Origin: Prevotellaceae bacterium UBA1746
GTDB taxonomy: Bacteria; Bacteroidota; Bacteroidia; Bacteroidales; Bacteroidaceae
DNA length: 46,883 bases
Assembly (NCBI GenBank): GCA_002314875.1
Contig: DCHS01000032.1
Location: forward strand, 1 to 46,883
Direction: 5' to 3'
The stretch's first letter is position 1. Each line of letters starts with the position of its first letter. Shown here one piece after another: positions 15,931 to 23,704 of the stretch. Position numbers and translations under genes: made by a program. Under the pieces are notes generated by a model. The model was given only the letters and a program-made list of their open reading frames with translations. It did no database searches and was not told the origin of the DNA.

Positions 15931-16932
15931 TTACATTTGCAAAGCATCATCAGCAAGAATAAGTTCGATGGCCTTGAGTTCTTCTTCGGAGAATTCAAGG
16001 CTATCGAGTGTTTTGAGGTTATCTTCGAGTTGGGCAACAGAAGAGGTGCCGATGATAACACTTGTCACGCGTTCGTCGTGGAGCAACCATGCTAATGCCA
16101 TCTGCGCAAGACTCTGACCACGCTGCTGAGCGATTTCGTTGAGCTGACGAGCGGCCTCAACGCGTTCTGCTGTTACCTGATCCAAACGAAGGAAACCGGT
16201 AGAACGGGCAGCACGGCTATGTTCGGGAATGCCATGAAGGTACTTGTTCGTCAACAACCCTTGTGCAAGAGGAGAGAAGCAGATGAAACCACTGCCGTTG
16301 GCAGTCGCTACTTCGAGGTTCGAAGCTTCTTCGGAATTCGAATGATGGACACCAACACCAGTTGCACGCTTAAAGAGACTGGCGGGATATTGGCTTAGCA
16401 AACAAGGAACATCATGAGCCTTCAAGTAGTCGTAGCACTGCTGCTGAAGATCAGTGGGATATTTGGAAATGCCGGCATAAAGAGCCTTACCGGAACGAAC
16501 GATGTCAACCAGTGCCTGCATGGTTTCCTCGATGGGAGTTACGCCGTCATAACGGTGGCTGTAGAAAACATCGACATAGTCCAGTCCCATACGATGAAGA
16601 CTCTGATCACACGATGCGATGAGATTCTTGCGTGAACTGCCATCACCATACACACCAGGCCACATGTCATGGCCTGCTTTTGAAGATATAAACATTTCAT
16701 CACGATGAGCAGCGAGATTGTCTCTGAGAATCTTGCCAAAATTGCTCTCTGCACTGCCAGGAACGGGACCGTAGTTGTTGGCGAGGTCAAAGTGACAGAT
16801 ACCGGCGTCGAAGGCTTTCAGTACCATCTCGGTTGCAGTGTCAAAGTTGTCCACAGAACCGAAGTTATGCCAGAAACCGAGAGATAACGCGGGGAGTTGA
16901 ACACCGCTCTTGCCACAGAAGTTGAATTTCAT
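15931..16932 (-). CDS. Aldo/keto reductase (YghZ / L-glyceraldehyde-3-phosphate reductase-like)
   Basis: A 333-residue NADPH-dependent oxidoreductase with an (alpha/beta)8 barrel. Motifs in order are GVQLPALSLGFWHNFG, FDLANNYGPVPGSAE (catalytic Asp and Tyr), the active-site Lys in SSKAGHDMWPG, and the His in YVDVFYSHRYD. The NADP-binding end is TSVIIGTSSVAQLEDN. The FWHNFG/WPGVYGDGSS pattern is that of the YghZ branch, which reduces methylglyoxal and glyceraldehyde 3-phosphate. It sits in a minus-strand group with the patatin gene. The 90-bp gap upstream holds AAACC repeats and a GGAGC/GCTCC hairpin. Confidence 0.9.
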   Translation of the reverse strand: MKFNFCGKSGVQLPALSLGFWHNFGSVDNFDTATEMVLKAFDAGICHFDLANNYGPVPGSAESNFGKILRDNLAAHRDEMFISSKAGHDMWPGVYGDGSSRKNLIASCDQSLHRMGLDYVDVFYSHRYDGVTPIEETMQALVDIVRSGKALYAGISKYPTDLQQQCYDYLKAHDVPCLLSQYPASLFKRATGVGVHHSNSEEASNLEVATANGSGFICFSPLAQGLLTNKYLHGIPEHSRAARSTGFLRLDQVTAERVEAARQLNEIAQQRGQSLAQMALAWLLHDERVTSVIIGTSSVAQLEDNLKTLDSLEFSEEELKAIELILADDALQM

Positions 16933-16935
16933 ATA

Positions 16936-17025
16936 TTTGGGGGATAAAGGGTTTATGGGGTTAATAAGGCAAAGCCTGGTTTATTGGGTTTATGGAGCGG
17001 AGGCTCCAGTAGTTCCAGAGGTTTA
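16936..17025 (-). repeat. AAACC/TAACC repeat tract upstream of the aldo/keto reductase
   Basis: On the minus strand, six or more units of the type (A/T)AACC are interspersed with small hairpins (GGCAAAGCC; GGAGCGGAGGCTCC). The tract fills the whole gap between the patatin stop and the reductase start. Confidence 0.55.
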
Positions 17026-17871
17026 TTATCTTAGGAAATCTTTGATTTCTTCAAGGTGAGCTAGGCCGTAGGCATAGCCATCATCGTAAACACGCTGCAT
17101 CTTTTCGGGATTCATTTCCGTACGACCAATGGCGATGGGGTTTTCTGGACAGAGAAGGAGAGTATTGCCTGCTTTCACTGCTTGTTCAAGGAAAGCTAAC
17201 TGTCCGTTGTACATCTCATGACGGCGAGCCATGGCCTGAATAATCGCGGGATATTTGCGGGAAAAAATGTGGAACAAAGGCATGAGTTTTGTTGGTTTCT
17301 TCACAAAACCTGAAGGCTGAGTGAGTATGACGATGTTCCGTTCATAGCCTTCGCTTTGCCAATATTCTAGGGGGATGCTATTGCTGATGCCGCCGTCGAG
17401 TAGGGTATAGCCACCGACTTTTACTGGGGTGGAAACTATGGGAAGAGAGGCTGAAGCGCGAAGCCATTCCAAACCTTCATAATCGAAAGTCTCAATGCGC
17501 TTATAGACAGGCTTTCCTGTATTTGCGTCCGTGCAGACAATGCAGAACTCCGTCGGGTCTTGCTTGAAAGTCTCGTTGTCGAAGATGTCGATTTCGTTGG
17601 GAAGGGTATGGTAGGCATATTCTGCGCCAACAAGATCGCCCGTCTGAATCCAGGAACGAACACTGCAATAGCGCCATTCTTTAGACATAAGCTTGTTATA
17701 GCGAAGAGAACGTCCGATCTGGTGAGATTTATAGTTACAGCCGAAGGTAGCACCGGCAGAAACACCAATGATACCGTCAAAATGAAGATTATTCTCCATC
17801 ATGACGTCCAAAATGCCAGCAGTGAAGAGATCACGAAGACCTCCACCTTCAAGAACTAAACCTGTTTTCAT
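17026..17871 (-). CDS. Patatin-like phospholipase (YjjU/RssA type)
   Basis: A 281-residue lipid acyl hydrolase with a Ser-Asp dyad. The oxyanion motif is EGGGLRDLFTAGIL (8-21). The nucleophile is Ser38 in GVSAG, and the Asp is Asp159 in LLDGGISNSIP. In most relatives the oxyanion loop reads GGGxRG; here the last Gly is Asp14, which may alter the oxyanion hole. There is no signal peptide, so it is cytoplasmic or peripheral. It is first in the minus-strand pair with the aldo/keto reductase. The lipid substrate is unknown. Confidence 0.88.
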   Translation of the reverse strand: MKTGLVLEGGGLRDLFTAGILDVMMENNLHFDGIIGVSAGATFGCNYKSHQIGRSLRYNKLMSKEWRYCSVRSWIQTGDLVGAEYAYHTLPNEIDIFDNETFKQDPTEFCIVCTDANTGKPVYKRIETFDYEGLEWLRASASLPIVSTPVKVGGYTLLDGGISNSIPLEYWQSEGYERNIVILTQPSGFVKKPTKLMPLFHIFSRKYPAIIQAMARRHEMYNGQLAFLEQAVKAGNTLLLCPENPIAIGRTEMNPEKMQRVYDDGYAYGLAHLEEIKDFLR

Positions 17872-17912
17872 TTATTATTACGAGAACTTTATTAATAGGA
17901 ATTATGCTACCA

Positions 17913-18293
17913 CTAAATTCCAGCAATGTTTCTGCCTATCCACCAGGCAAAGGTAAGGATTACAAACAGCAAGAATGTCCATTTGTTCTCCAGCCATTTG
18001 ATGATGAATGCTTTGGTCTTTCCCGTTGCAAAGGTTGCCTCGTAGAAAATTGCAAGGAGGAAGGGAGTCAGCACAGCCAGATAGGGATTGAAGAGAAAGG
18101 CCTCGCGAAGATTACCGTGGAGCAATGCGTGAAGACCGCGTTGCATGCCACAACCTGGGCAAGACCACCCTGTCATCTGTTTAAAAGGGCATTGAGGAAC
18201 CCAATGTGTCAGCGCAGGATTTACAAGATAGTAAATCATTCCTCCTACTGTGAGAAGTAGGATAAGAAAGAGAACTTTTGAACGGTTTGACAT
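17913..18293 (-). CDS. DUF2752 family small membrane protein
   Basis: The start is set at the ATG of MSNRSKVLFLILLL; the longer frame would begin with TTG and would place its start too close to the promoter. The 126-residue protein has three hydrophobic segments (near 6-24, 66-85 and 98-118). The family motif lies near 38-55: CPFKQMTGWSCPGCGMQRGLH, with a CPxCGxxR pattern. That region may bind a metal or cofactor; its biochemical role is undescribed. A good promoter lies upstream, interleaved with that of the divergent epimerase-like gene. Confidence 0.87.
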   Translation of the reverse strand: MSNRSKVLFLILLLTVGGMIYYLVNPALTHWVPQCPFKQMTGWSCPGCGMQRGLHALLHGNLREAFLFNPYLAVLTPFLLAIFYEATFATGKTKAFIIKWLENKWTFLLFVILTFAWWIGRNIAGI

Positions 18294-18314
18294 GCGCTGG
18301 GATTTTTTATGCTG

Positions 18315-18346
18315 CAAATTTACACAATTCTATTTGGAAAGTCAAA
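18315..18346 (-). promoter_or_regulatory. Promoter of the DUF2752 gene
   Basis: On the minus strand, TTTG (18346-18343), a 20-bp spacer and TAAATTTG (18322-18315). The start would be near 18310. It overlaps the divergent promoter at 18333-18363. Confidence 0.8.
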
Positions 18347-18363
18347 AAAAATTAGTACTTTTG
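18333..18363 (+). promoter_or_regulatory. Promoter of the aldose-epimerase-like gene
   Basis: TTTG (18333-18336), a 19-bp spacer and TACTTTTG (18356-18363). The start would be near 18368, giving a 21-nt leader. Confidence 0.8.
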
Positions 18364-18388
18364 CAAAAAATAAAAAACTATTTATACC

Positions 18389-19267
18389 ATGGTAACGCTA
18401 AAAAATGAATATCTCACCGTTGACATCAGCGAACACGGTGCAGAAATGACAAGTCTTCGTACTGCTGAACGAGAATATCTCTGGCAGGCAGATCCTGAGT
18501 TTTGGGCTCGTCATAGTCCAGTTCTTTTTCCTATAGTCGGTAATGTCTATGACAAGAAATTCCGCGTTGAAGGCAAAGAGTATAGTTTGGGACAGCATGG
18601 TTTTGCCCGTGATATGGATTTCGAAGTTCTTTCTCAAGAAGAACATCAGGTTACTTTTGGCTTGACCAGTTCCGAAGAAACTTTGGCAAAATTTCCTTTC
18701 GACTTTCATCTTGAAATTACCTATCGTCTCCATGAAAAGAGTGTTGATGTAGAGTGGCTCGTTCACAACCAGGGCGAACAGGAGTTGCATTTCCAGATTG
18801 GCGCTCATCCTGCTTTCTATTGGCCCGAGCATAATGCTGACGAGGCACCTCGTGGTTTCTTTGCCATTGAAAGTGAAGGCAAGACGTTGACCAGTCGACA
18901 GCTTTGTGGCAAGGGTTGTGTTTCTCCGACCGATACCTTTGAAGTGAAACTTGATTCTGACAACCTTATTCCGCTGAATGTCGATACTTTCGATGTCATT
19001 GATACCATCATTTTGGAAAATGGCCAGACACATCGTGTTGCCCTCTGCGATTTGAACCGCAAGCCCATATTGGCACTTCGCTTCCCTCACCCCGTTGTCG
19101 GACTTTGGTCACCTCCCGGCAAGAAGGCTCCTTTTGTTTGCATTGAGCCCTGGTTCGGACGCTGTGACAGTTATGGTTATGAAGGCGAATTCAAGGATCG
19201 TGAATGGGTTAACCATCTTGCTCCTTCAAAGACTTTTGAAACCGAATATACCATCGATATCTTCTGA
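18389..19267 (+). CDS. Aldose 1-epimerase-family protein (LacX/YeaD-like)
   Basis: A 292-residue beta-sandwich protein of the galactose-mutarotase superfamily. Recognisable parts are LTVDISEHGAEMTSLRTAEREYLWQAD near the start and WARHSPVLFPIVGNVYDKKFRVEGKEYSLGQHGFARD with the sugar-binding His/Arg. FQIGAHPAFYWP holds the catalytic His, and FVCIEPWFGRCD holds the catalytic Glu. The LacX-like branch acts on hexoses or hexose phosphates; the exact sugar is unknown. A strong promoter lies upstream and a terminator downstream, so it is probably a single-gene unit. Confidence 0.88.
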   Translation: MVTLKNEYLTVDISEHGAEMTSLRTAEREYLWQADPEFWARHSPVLFPIVGNVYDKKFRVEGKEYSLGQHGFARDMDFEVLSQEEHQVTFGLTSSEETLAKFPFDFHLEITYRLHEKSVDVEWLVHNQGEQELHFQIGAHPAFYWPEHNADEAPRGFFAIESEGKTLTSRQLCGKGCVSPTDTFEVKLDSDNLIPLNVDTFDVIDTIILENGQTHRVALCDLNRKPILALRFPHPVVGLWSPPGKKAPFVCIEPWFGRCDSYGYEGEFKDREWVNHLAPSKTFETEYTIDIF

Positions 19268-19293
19268 TTTTGACATTAGATACCCCTAAAATG

Positions 19294-19333
19294 CGCAACT
19301 TTTGACATTTTTCTGTTGAAAGTTGCGTTTTTC
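19294..19333 (+). terminator. Terminator after the epimerase-like gene
   Basis: A perfect 9-bp stem (19294-19302 with 19319-19327, arm CGCAACTTT) with a 16-nt loop is followed by a T-run. It also separates this unit from the sigma factor promoter at 19334. Confidence 0.75.
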
Positions 19334-19365
19334 TTTGGTCTTTAAATAGAAAAGCACTATCTTTG
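19334..19365 (+). promoter_or_regulatory. Promoter of the primary sigma factor gene
   Basis: TTTG (19334-19337), a 20-bp spacer and TATCTTTG (19358-19365). The start would be near 19370, giving a leader of about 51 nt. It begins right at the T-run of the preceding terminator. Confidence 0.8.
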
Positions 19366-19420
19366 CAAACCATTTTGGAGTATTATGCCCCTATTTTGAA
19401 TTTTTCAAAAGTCATAATAA

Positions 19421-20281
19421 ATGAGACAACTAAAAATTGCTACGACTGTTACTGACCGTTCGGGTGGTATTCAGGAGTATCTCAATCAGATTAACAAGTA
19501 CCCTCTTCTCTCTATCGATGAAGAAGTTGAATGTGCGCGCCTGATTGCCAAGGATGACATGAAGGCTTACGAACGTTTGGTATGTGCTAATCTTCGCTTT
19601 GTCGTTTCAGTGGCAAAACAGTATCAGAACAAAGGTCTTACACTCTCTGACTTGATCAACGAGGGTAATATCGGTCTGATGAAAGCAGCTCAGAAATTTG
19701 ATGAAACCCGCGGTTTCAAGTTTATTTCCTATGCTGTATGGTGGGTGCGTCAGAGTATCCTCCAGGCTATTAGTGAAAAGAGCAACATTGTCCGTCTTCC
19801 CCTCAACCAGGTAGGTTTGCAGGCGAAGATCAGCCGTGCTCGCGCCAACTTCGAACAAGAGAACCAGCGTGCTCCCTCAATGGAGGAATTAGCAGAAATC
19901 CTGGATGTAGATATTGAAAGAATCGAAGAGTGTCTCGGTGCAAGCGGTAAGGCAATGAGTGTTGATGCTCCTTTTGCTGACAACGAAGAAAACTGTATGC
20001 TTGACACGATGCAGAGTGAGGCTTTTGCTAGTACGGATAGCGGTGTTGATCGTGAATCTCTGGCAACGGATATTGCTACTACACTCTCCGTTCTCAATGA
20101 TCGCGAACTTACTGTAGTTCGTCTCCTCTTCGGTTTAGGTGGTGGACACGAGATGTCCCTCGAAGAAGTGGCCACGATGATGAACCTCACCCGTGAGCGT
20201 GTTCGTCAGATTCGTGAGAATGCTATTCGCCATCTTAAGGAGAATGCAAATACTGACCTCTTGCTCAAGTATTTGGCATAA
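19421..20281 (+). CDS. rpoD: RNA polymerase primary sigma factor (sigma-ABfr type)
   Basis: This 286-residue sigma-70 family protein is short because it lacks region 1.1, as is usual for the housekeeping factor of Bacteroidetes. Region 1.2 is at IQEYLNQINKYPLLSIDEEVECARLI. Region 2 has NLRFVVSVAKQYQNKGLTLSDLINEGNIGLMKA and the melting/-10 segment FKFISYAVWWVRQSILQAI (about 100-120). Region 3 lies near 135-190. Region 4 ends in LEEVATMMNLTRERVRQIRENAIRHL, the -33 recognition helix. It directs RNA polymerase to the TTTG/TAnnTTTG promoters found in this window, including its own. It is monocistronic, with a hairpin terminator after it. Confidence 0.95.
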   Translation: MRQLKIATTVTDRSGGIQEYLNQINKYPLLSIDEEVECARLIAKDDMKAYERLVCANLRFVVSVAKQYQNKGLTLSDLINEGNIGLMKAAQKFDETRGFKFISYAVWWVRQSILQAISEKSNIVRLPLNQVGLQAKISRARANFEQENQRAPSMEELAEILDVDIERIEECLGASGKAMSVDAPFADNEENCMLDTMQSEAFASTDSGVDRESLATDIATTLSVLNDRELTVVRLLFGLGGGHEMSLEEVATMMNLTRERVRQIRENAIRHLKENANTDLLLKYLA

Positions 20282-20310
20282 AATATTTTAGAGAAAAAGA
20301 AAGTTGTGTT

Positions 20311-20338
20311 CGGCGGGCTTCTGGCCCGTCGTTCTTTT
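20311..20338 (+). terminator. Terminator after rpoD
   Basis: An 8-bp GC-rich stem with one G-T wobble (20311-20318 with 20324-20331, arm CGGCGGGC) and a 5-nt loop, followed by TTCTTTT. Confidence 0.7.
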
Positions 20339-20370
20339 GATAGATAGGGTTTAGTTTTTAATTTGGAAAT

Positions 20371-22335
20371 ATGGCAAACAATGAATTGAATCTGGCCTGG
20401 CAGCTTGTACAGAACACTGGCCATAACATATTTCTGACCGGAAAGGCTGGAACGGGAAAAACGACTTTTCTTCGTACACTTCGCGAGAGAACCAACAAGA
20501 GAAATGTTGTCCTCGCATCTACGGGAATTGCTGCAGTCAATGCTGGCGGTAGTACGTTACACTCGTTCTTCCAATTACCTTTCGGCCCTTATATCCCTGG
20601 TACTGAATTTAAATCAGACAACAGAGCTTATAAGTTTAGCGAAAAGAAACGTCGCCTGATTCGCAGTCTGGATTTGGTGATTATCGATGAGATATCAATG
20701 GTTCGCGCTGACCTTTTAGATAGCGTTGACGCCGTTCTTCGTCGTTTCCGGGATCATTCAAAACCATTCGGCGGTGTTCAGTTGCTGATGATAGGTGACT
20801 TGCAACAGCTGGCACCAGTGGCAAAACCCGAAGAGTGGCGTACTTTGCAGCAGTATTATGATACACAGTATTTCTTCTCTTCCCGTGCTTTGAAAGAAGC
20901 CGGCTTTGTCACCGTTGAACTGAAAACCGTTTATCGACAGACCGATCAGCACTTCATTGACTTGCTGGGTCGAGTCCGCAATAACAGTGCTGATGCTCAA
21001 GTACTTGCAGAACTGAATTCGAGATATATTCCGAACTTCAATCCACCCTCTGAGGAAGGCTATATTCGTTTGACGACTCATAACCATCAGGCAGACCAGA
21101 TAAACGATGAGGAACTGGCTGCTCTTAAAACCGAGCCTAAGGTTTATAGAGCGGAGATTTGGAAAGAGTTCCCGGAACAGTCCTACCCGACGCCAGAGGA
21201 GTTGACGTTGAAAGTCGGTGCGCAGGTTATGTTTGTGAAAAATGATTCCAATGCTGCAAAACGATATTTCAATGGCATGATTGGTACCGTGGTCCAGATG
21301 GCTGATACCTTTGTTAAAGTTCGTCCGCAAAATGGCGGTGCTATTATTGATGTCACGAATGAACAATGGGAAAACAACCATTATGAACTGGACGAAGAGA
21401 CAAAGGAAATCAAGGAGGAACTCATTGGTACTTTTTCCCAGCTGCCATTGAAGACAGCATGGGCGATTACCGTTCATAAGAGTCAGGGCCTAACCTTTGA
21501 GAAAGCGATTATCGACGTCCAGTATTCTTTCTCCCACGGTCAGGTTTATGTGGCGCTGAGCCGTTGTAAGAGTTTGGAAGGCATGGTGTTAAGTTCTATG
21601 ATTCCTGCTCGTGCTATTATCAACGATCAGAATGTTATCTCCTTTACCAATAATATTCCCAACCAGATTCCATCACAAGATCGTGTAAAGGAAATGCAAC
21701 GAGAGTATTTCCTAAGTCTTGTTGCAGAACTCTTTACTTTCCAGAGCATTCGTTTTGCTTTTGATGCTTACCTTCGTCATATTGACGAGTGGCTATATAA
21801 GCAGGCGCCTGATGCCTTGCAAGAATGGAAGAAAGCCCGTCTTTCTTTCCAGGAAAATGTTGATAAAGTGTCCGCAAGTTTCGCTATTCAATATCAGCGC
21901 CTGATTATGGCAGATTACGATTATGCCCAAAACGATACCTTGCAGGAGCGTTGTAAGAAGGGTGCTGCCTACTTTGTCGAGCATATCCGCGAATTGAAGC
22001 GCATGCTGCAAACCATCGTTTTTGCGACGAACAATAAGATGGTAAAAGAGCGTCTTGAAGTTTTGAAAGCTGAGTTTGCCGAGGTACTGCGTCAGAAGGT
22101 GATTCTTCTTGATATTGTGGCTGTTAAAGGTTTCAATCTAGAAGAATATCAGAAACAGCGTGCCCTCGTTGCTATGGGCGAAGAAGAAAAGAAGAAGAAA
22201 GCGAAAGGTAAGTCCAAAACGAAGGCGAAGAAGGAAAAGACGGCTGAAGAAATTCTCTACGAGATTATAGAGGAGCAAAACTCGTACGCTAACGAGGATC
22301 TTCCCGATTTTGACTACGACGGATTACCTTATTGA
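20371..22335 (+). CDS. PIF1-like superfamily 1 helicase
   Basis: A 654-residue ATPase. Helicase motif I is FLTGKAGTGKTTF (Lys30, Thr31). Motif Ia follows at VLASTGIAAVNAGGSTLHSFF, motif II at LVIIDEISMV (Asp106, Glu107) and motif III at GDLQQLAPV. The C-terminal motifs are WAITVHKSQGLTFEKAIIDV and VYVALSRCKSLEGMVL. This is the PIF1/RecD-like set, implying 5'-3' DNA unwinding in genome maintenance. A helical region (about 450-600) follows, then a lysine-rich stretch (KKKKAKGKSKTKAKKEK) and an acidic tail. The tail resembles the HRDC-containing helicases common in Bacteroidetes. It follows the sigma factor but has a terminator in between. Confidence 0.88.
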   Translation: MANNELNLAWQLVQNTGHNIFLTGKAGTGKTTFLRTLRERTNKRNVVLASTGIAAVNAGGSTLHSFFQLPFGPYIPGTEFKSDNRAYKFSEKKRRLIRSLDLVIIDEISMVRADLLDSVDAVLRRFRDHSKPFGGVQLLMIGDLQQLAPVAKPEEWRTLQQYYDTQYFFSSRALKEAGFVTVELKTVYRQTDQHFIDLLGRVRNNSADAQVLAELNSRYIPNFNPPSEEGYIRLTTHNHQADQINDEELAALKTEPKVYRAEIWKEFPEQSYPTPEELTLKVGAQVMFVKNDSNAAKRYFNGMIGTVVQMADTFVKVRPQNGGAIIDVTNEQWENNHYELDEETKEIKEELIGTFSQLPLKTAWAITVHKSQGLTFEKAIIDVQYSFSHGQVYVALSRCKSLEGMVLSSMIPARAIINDQNVISFTNNIPNQIPSQDRVKEMQREYFLSLVAELFTFQSIRFAFDAYLRHIDEWLYKQAPDALQEWKKARLSFQENVDKVSASFAIQYQRLIMADYDYAQNDTLQERCKKGAAYFVEHIRELKRMLQTIVFATNNKMVKERLEVLKAEFAEVLRQKVILLDIVAVKGFNLEEYQKQRALVAMGEEEKKKKAKGKSKTKAKKEKTAEEILYEIIEEQNSYANEDLPDFDYDGLPY

Positions 22336-22342
22336 AATAAGA

Positions 22343-22370
22343 AAGGCCCCACAAATGTGGAGCCTTTTAT
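22343..22370. terminator. Terminator between the convergent helicase and phosphorylase genes
   Basis: A 10-bp stem with one mismatch (22343-22352 with 22357-22366, arm AAGGCCCCAC), a 4-nt loop and flanking A and T runs, usable in both directions. Confidence 0.8.
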
Positions 22371-22388
22371 TGTTTTAGAAAGTTACTC

Positions 22389-23309
22389 TTAGATGCGTTC
22401 AAGGACGGTTTGAATAAGAAGGTCAATGGTGCCTTTGTATTCTGTGTTGGCTGCCTTAACCTTGCGGTTAGCTACTACCATACATACTGTAAGCGCACGA
22501 TGACCGAGTAGGGCAGAAAGACCAGCAACGGCACTGGATTCCATTTCAAAGTTAGTGAAACGGAGTTCGTGAGGCTCAGGATTCATTGCCGATACCTTAG
22601 GAGTATAACGGAAAGCCTCAATCTTTGCATTCTGGTTGGGGTCTGCAAGAGGAGCACGAAGAACACGTCCTTGAGGTCCGTAGAAACCACCGCAGGCAAT
22701 TGTCACGCCACGAGCCATATCATCGCGGGCAATCTGTTCCAATAAGTCTTTGCAGTTGTTGATGCAGTAGGGGTGAGCAATACATTGGTTTCCAGTCCAA
22801 TGCATGTGCTCCAGGAATGCTTCTTCAAATTCAAGGTCACAAACGGTATTACGACCGCCGTAGAAATTAAGAAGTCCATCGAATCCGAGGCTCTTTTCTG
22901 ATGCGATGAAGGTGCCAGTGGGAAGGTCAGCATGGAGACCGCCGCAAGTTCCGATACGCACTAAAGTTAATGTGCGATGTTCGGGATGATCCTCGCGTGT
23001 TTCAAAATTGATATTAGCCAGTGCGTCAAGTTCGTTGACAACAATATCAATATTGTCGCAACCGATACCCGTGCTTACCACAGTAATGCGCTTTGTATTT
23101 CCATTGGCATCGCGATAGTTACCGGTAATGGTGCGGAATTCGCGATTTTCAATCTCGCACTCAATAGATTCAAAATGAGAGGCAACGAGTTTTACACGAC
23201 CAGGGTCACCGACGAGGATGACTCGGTCTGCCAATTGTTCGGGTTTAACATGAAGATGGAAACAACTACCATCATTGTTGATAATTAATTCTGATTCAGG
23301 ATATGTCAT
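22389..23309 (-). CDS. Nucleoside phosphorylase (uridine phosphorylase-like)
   Basis: The start is set at the ATG of MTYPESELIINNDGSCFHL; the longer frame begins with TTG inside the mRNA leader. The 306-residue enzyme has the phosphate-binding GDPGRV near 36. VVSTGIGCDNIDIVVNEL and RIGTCGGLHADLPTGT follow, then the late FEMESSAVAGLSALLGHRAL, in which Glu-Met-Glu contacts ribose. The reaction is phosphorolysis of a nucleoside to base and ribose 1-phosphate in salvage. Uridine is the best guess from overall similarity. The leader holds two perfect hairpins and a strong promoter precedes it. Confidence 0.87.
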   Translation of the reverse strand: MTYPESELIINNDGSCFHLHVKPEQLADRVILVGDPGRVKLVASHFESIECEIENREFRTITGNYRDANGNTKRITVVSTGIGCDNIDIVVNELDALANINFETREDHPEHRTLTLVRIGTCGGLHADLPTGTFIASEKSLGFDGLLNFYGGRNTVCDLEFEEAFLEHMHWTGNQCIAHPYCINNCKDLLEQIARDDMARGVTIACGGFYGPQGRVLRAPLADPNQNAKIEAFRYTPKVSAMNPEPHELRFTNFEMESSAVAGLSALLGHRALTVCMVVANRKVKAANTEYKGTIDLLIQTVLERI

Positions 23310-23319
23310 AGTAAGAAGT

Positions 23320-23380
23320 GGAGTATACAATACTCCGGTTTTTAAGGATTTGTTGATTATTTGCAAGAAAGATTTCTTGC
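23320..23380 (-). promoter_or_regulatory. Structured 5' leader of the nucleoside phosphorylase gene
   Basis: Two perfect hairpins lie in the predicted 77-nt leader. 23363-23380 has 8-bp arms (GCAAGAAA). 23320-23336 has 7-bp arms (GGAGTAT) and ends 11 nt before the start codon. Confidence 0.5.
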
Positions 23381-23392
23381 GTATTTAAACTG

Positions 23393-23424
23393 CAAAGTTA
23401 GGTAATTTTTTTAGTAATTGCAAA
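23393..23424 (-). promoter_or_regulatory. Promoter of the nucleoside phosphorylase gene
   Basis: On the minus strand, TTTG (23424-23421), a 20-bp spacer and TAACTTTG (23400-23393). The start would be near 23388, about 78 nt before the ATG. Confidence 0.8.
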
Positions 23425-23527
23425 ATTTGTGTTGCATTTTATGTATAATATTATGGTATTTACCGTTTTTACGGTTTTTTTTCGTAGCTTTTACCACAAT
23501 ATTAGCGACTAAAAGCGTATTACTTTG

Positions 23528-23535
23528 TAATTTTG
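23528..23535 (+). promoter_or_regulatory. -7 promoter element of the first calycin-like gene
   Basis: TAATTTTG fits TAnnTTTG. It predicts a start near 23540 and a leader of about 165 nt, A-rich towards its end. No exact -33 TTTG was found. Confidence 0.5.
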
Positions 23536-23704
23536 CAGCGTAAAATGGAAAAGTCCATACTCTTGACAGAATATCATTAGTTAGGATAACAATAAAATTC
23601 TCTTGCTTTTTTGCTTTTATAAATCATTTGCAGGAGATAAAAGGATAAAATTTGAAAAGAAAATAATAACTAAACCCTTTAAACAAATCGGAATTTTTTA
23701 CACA

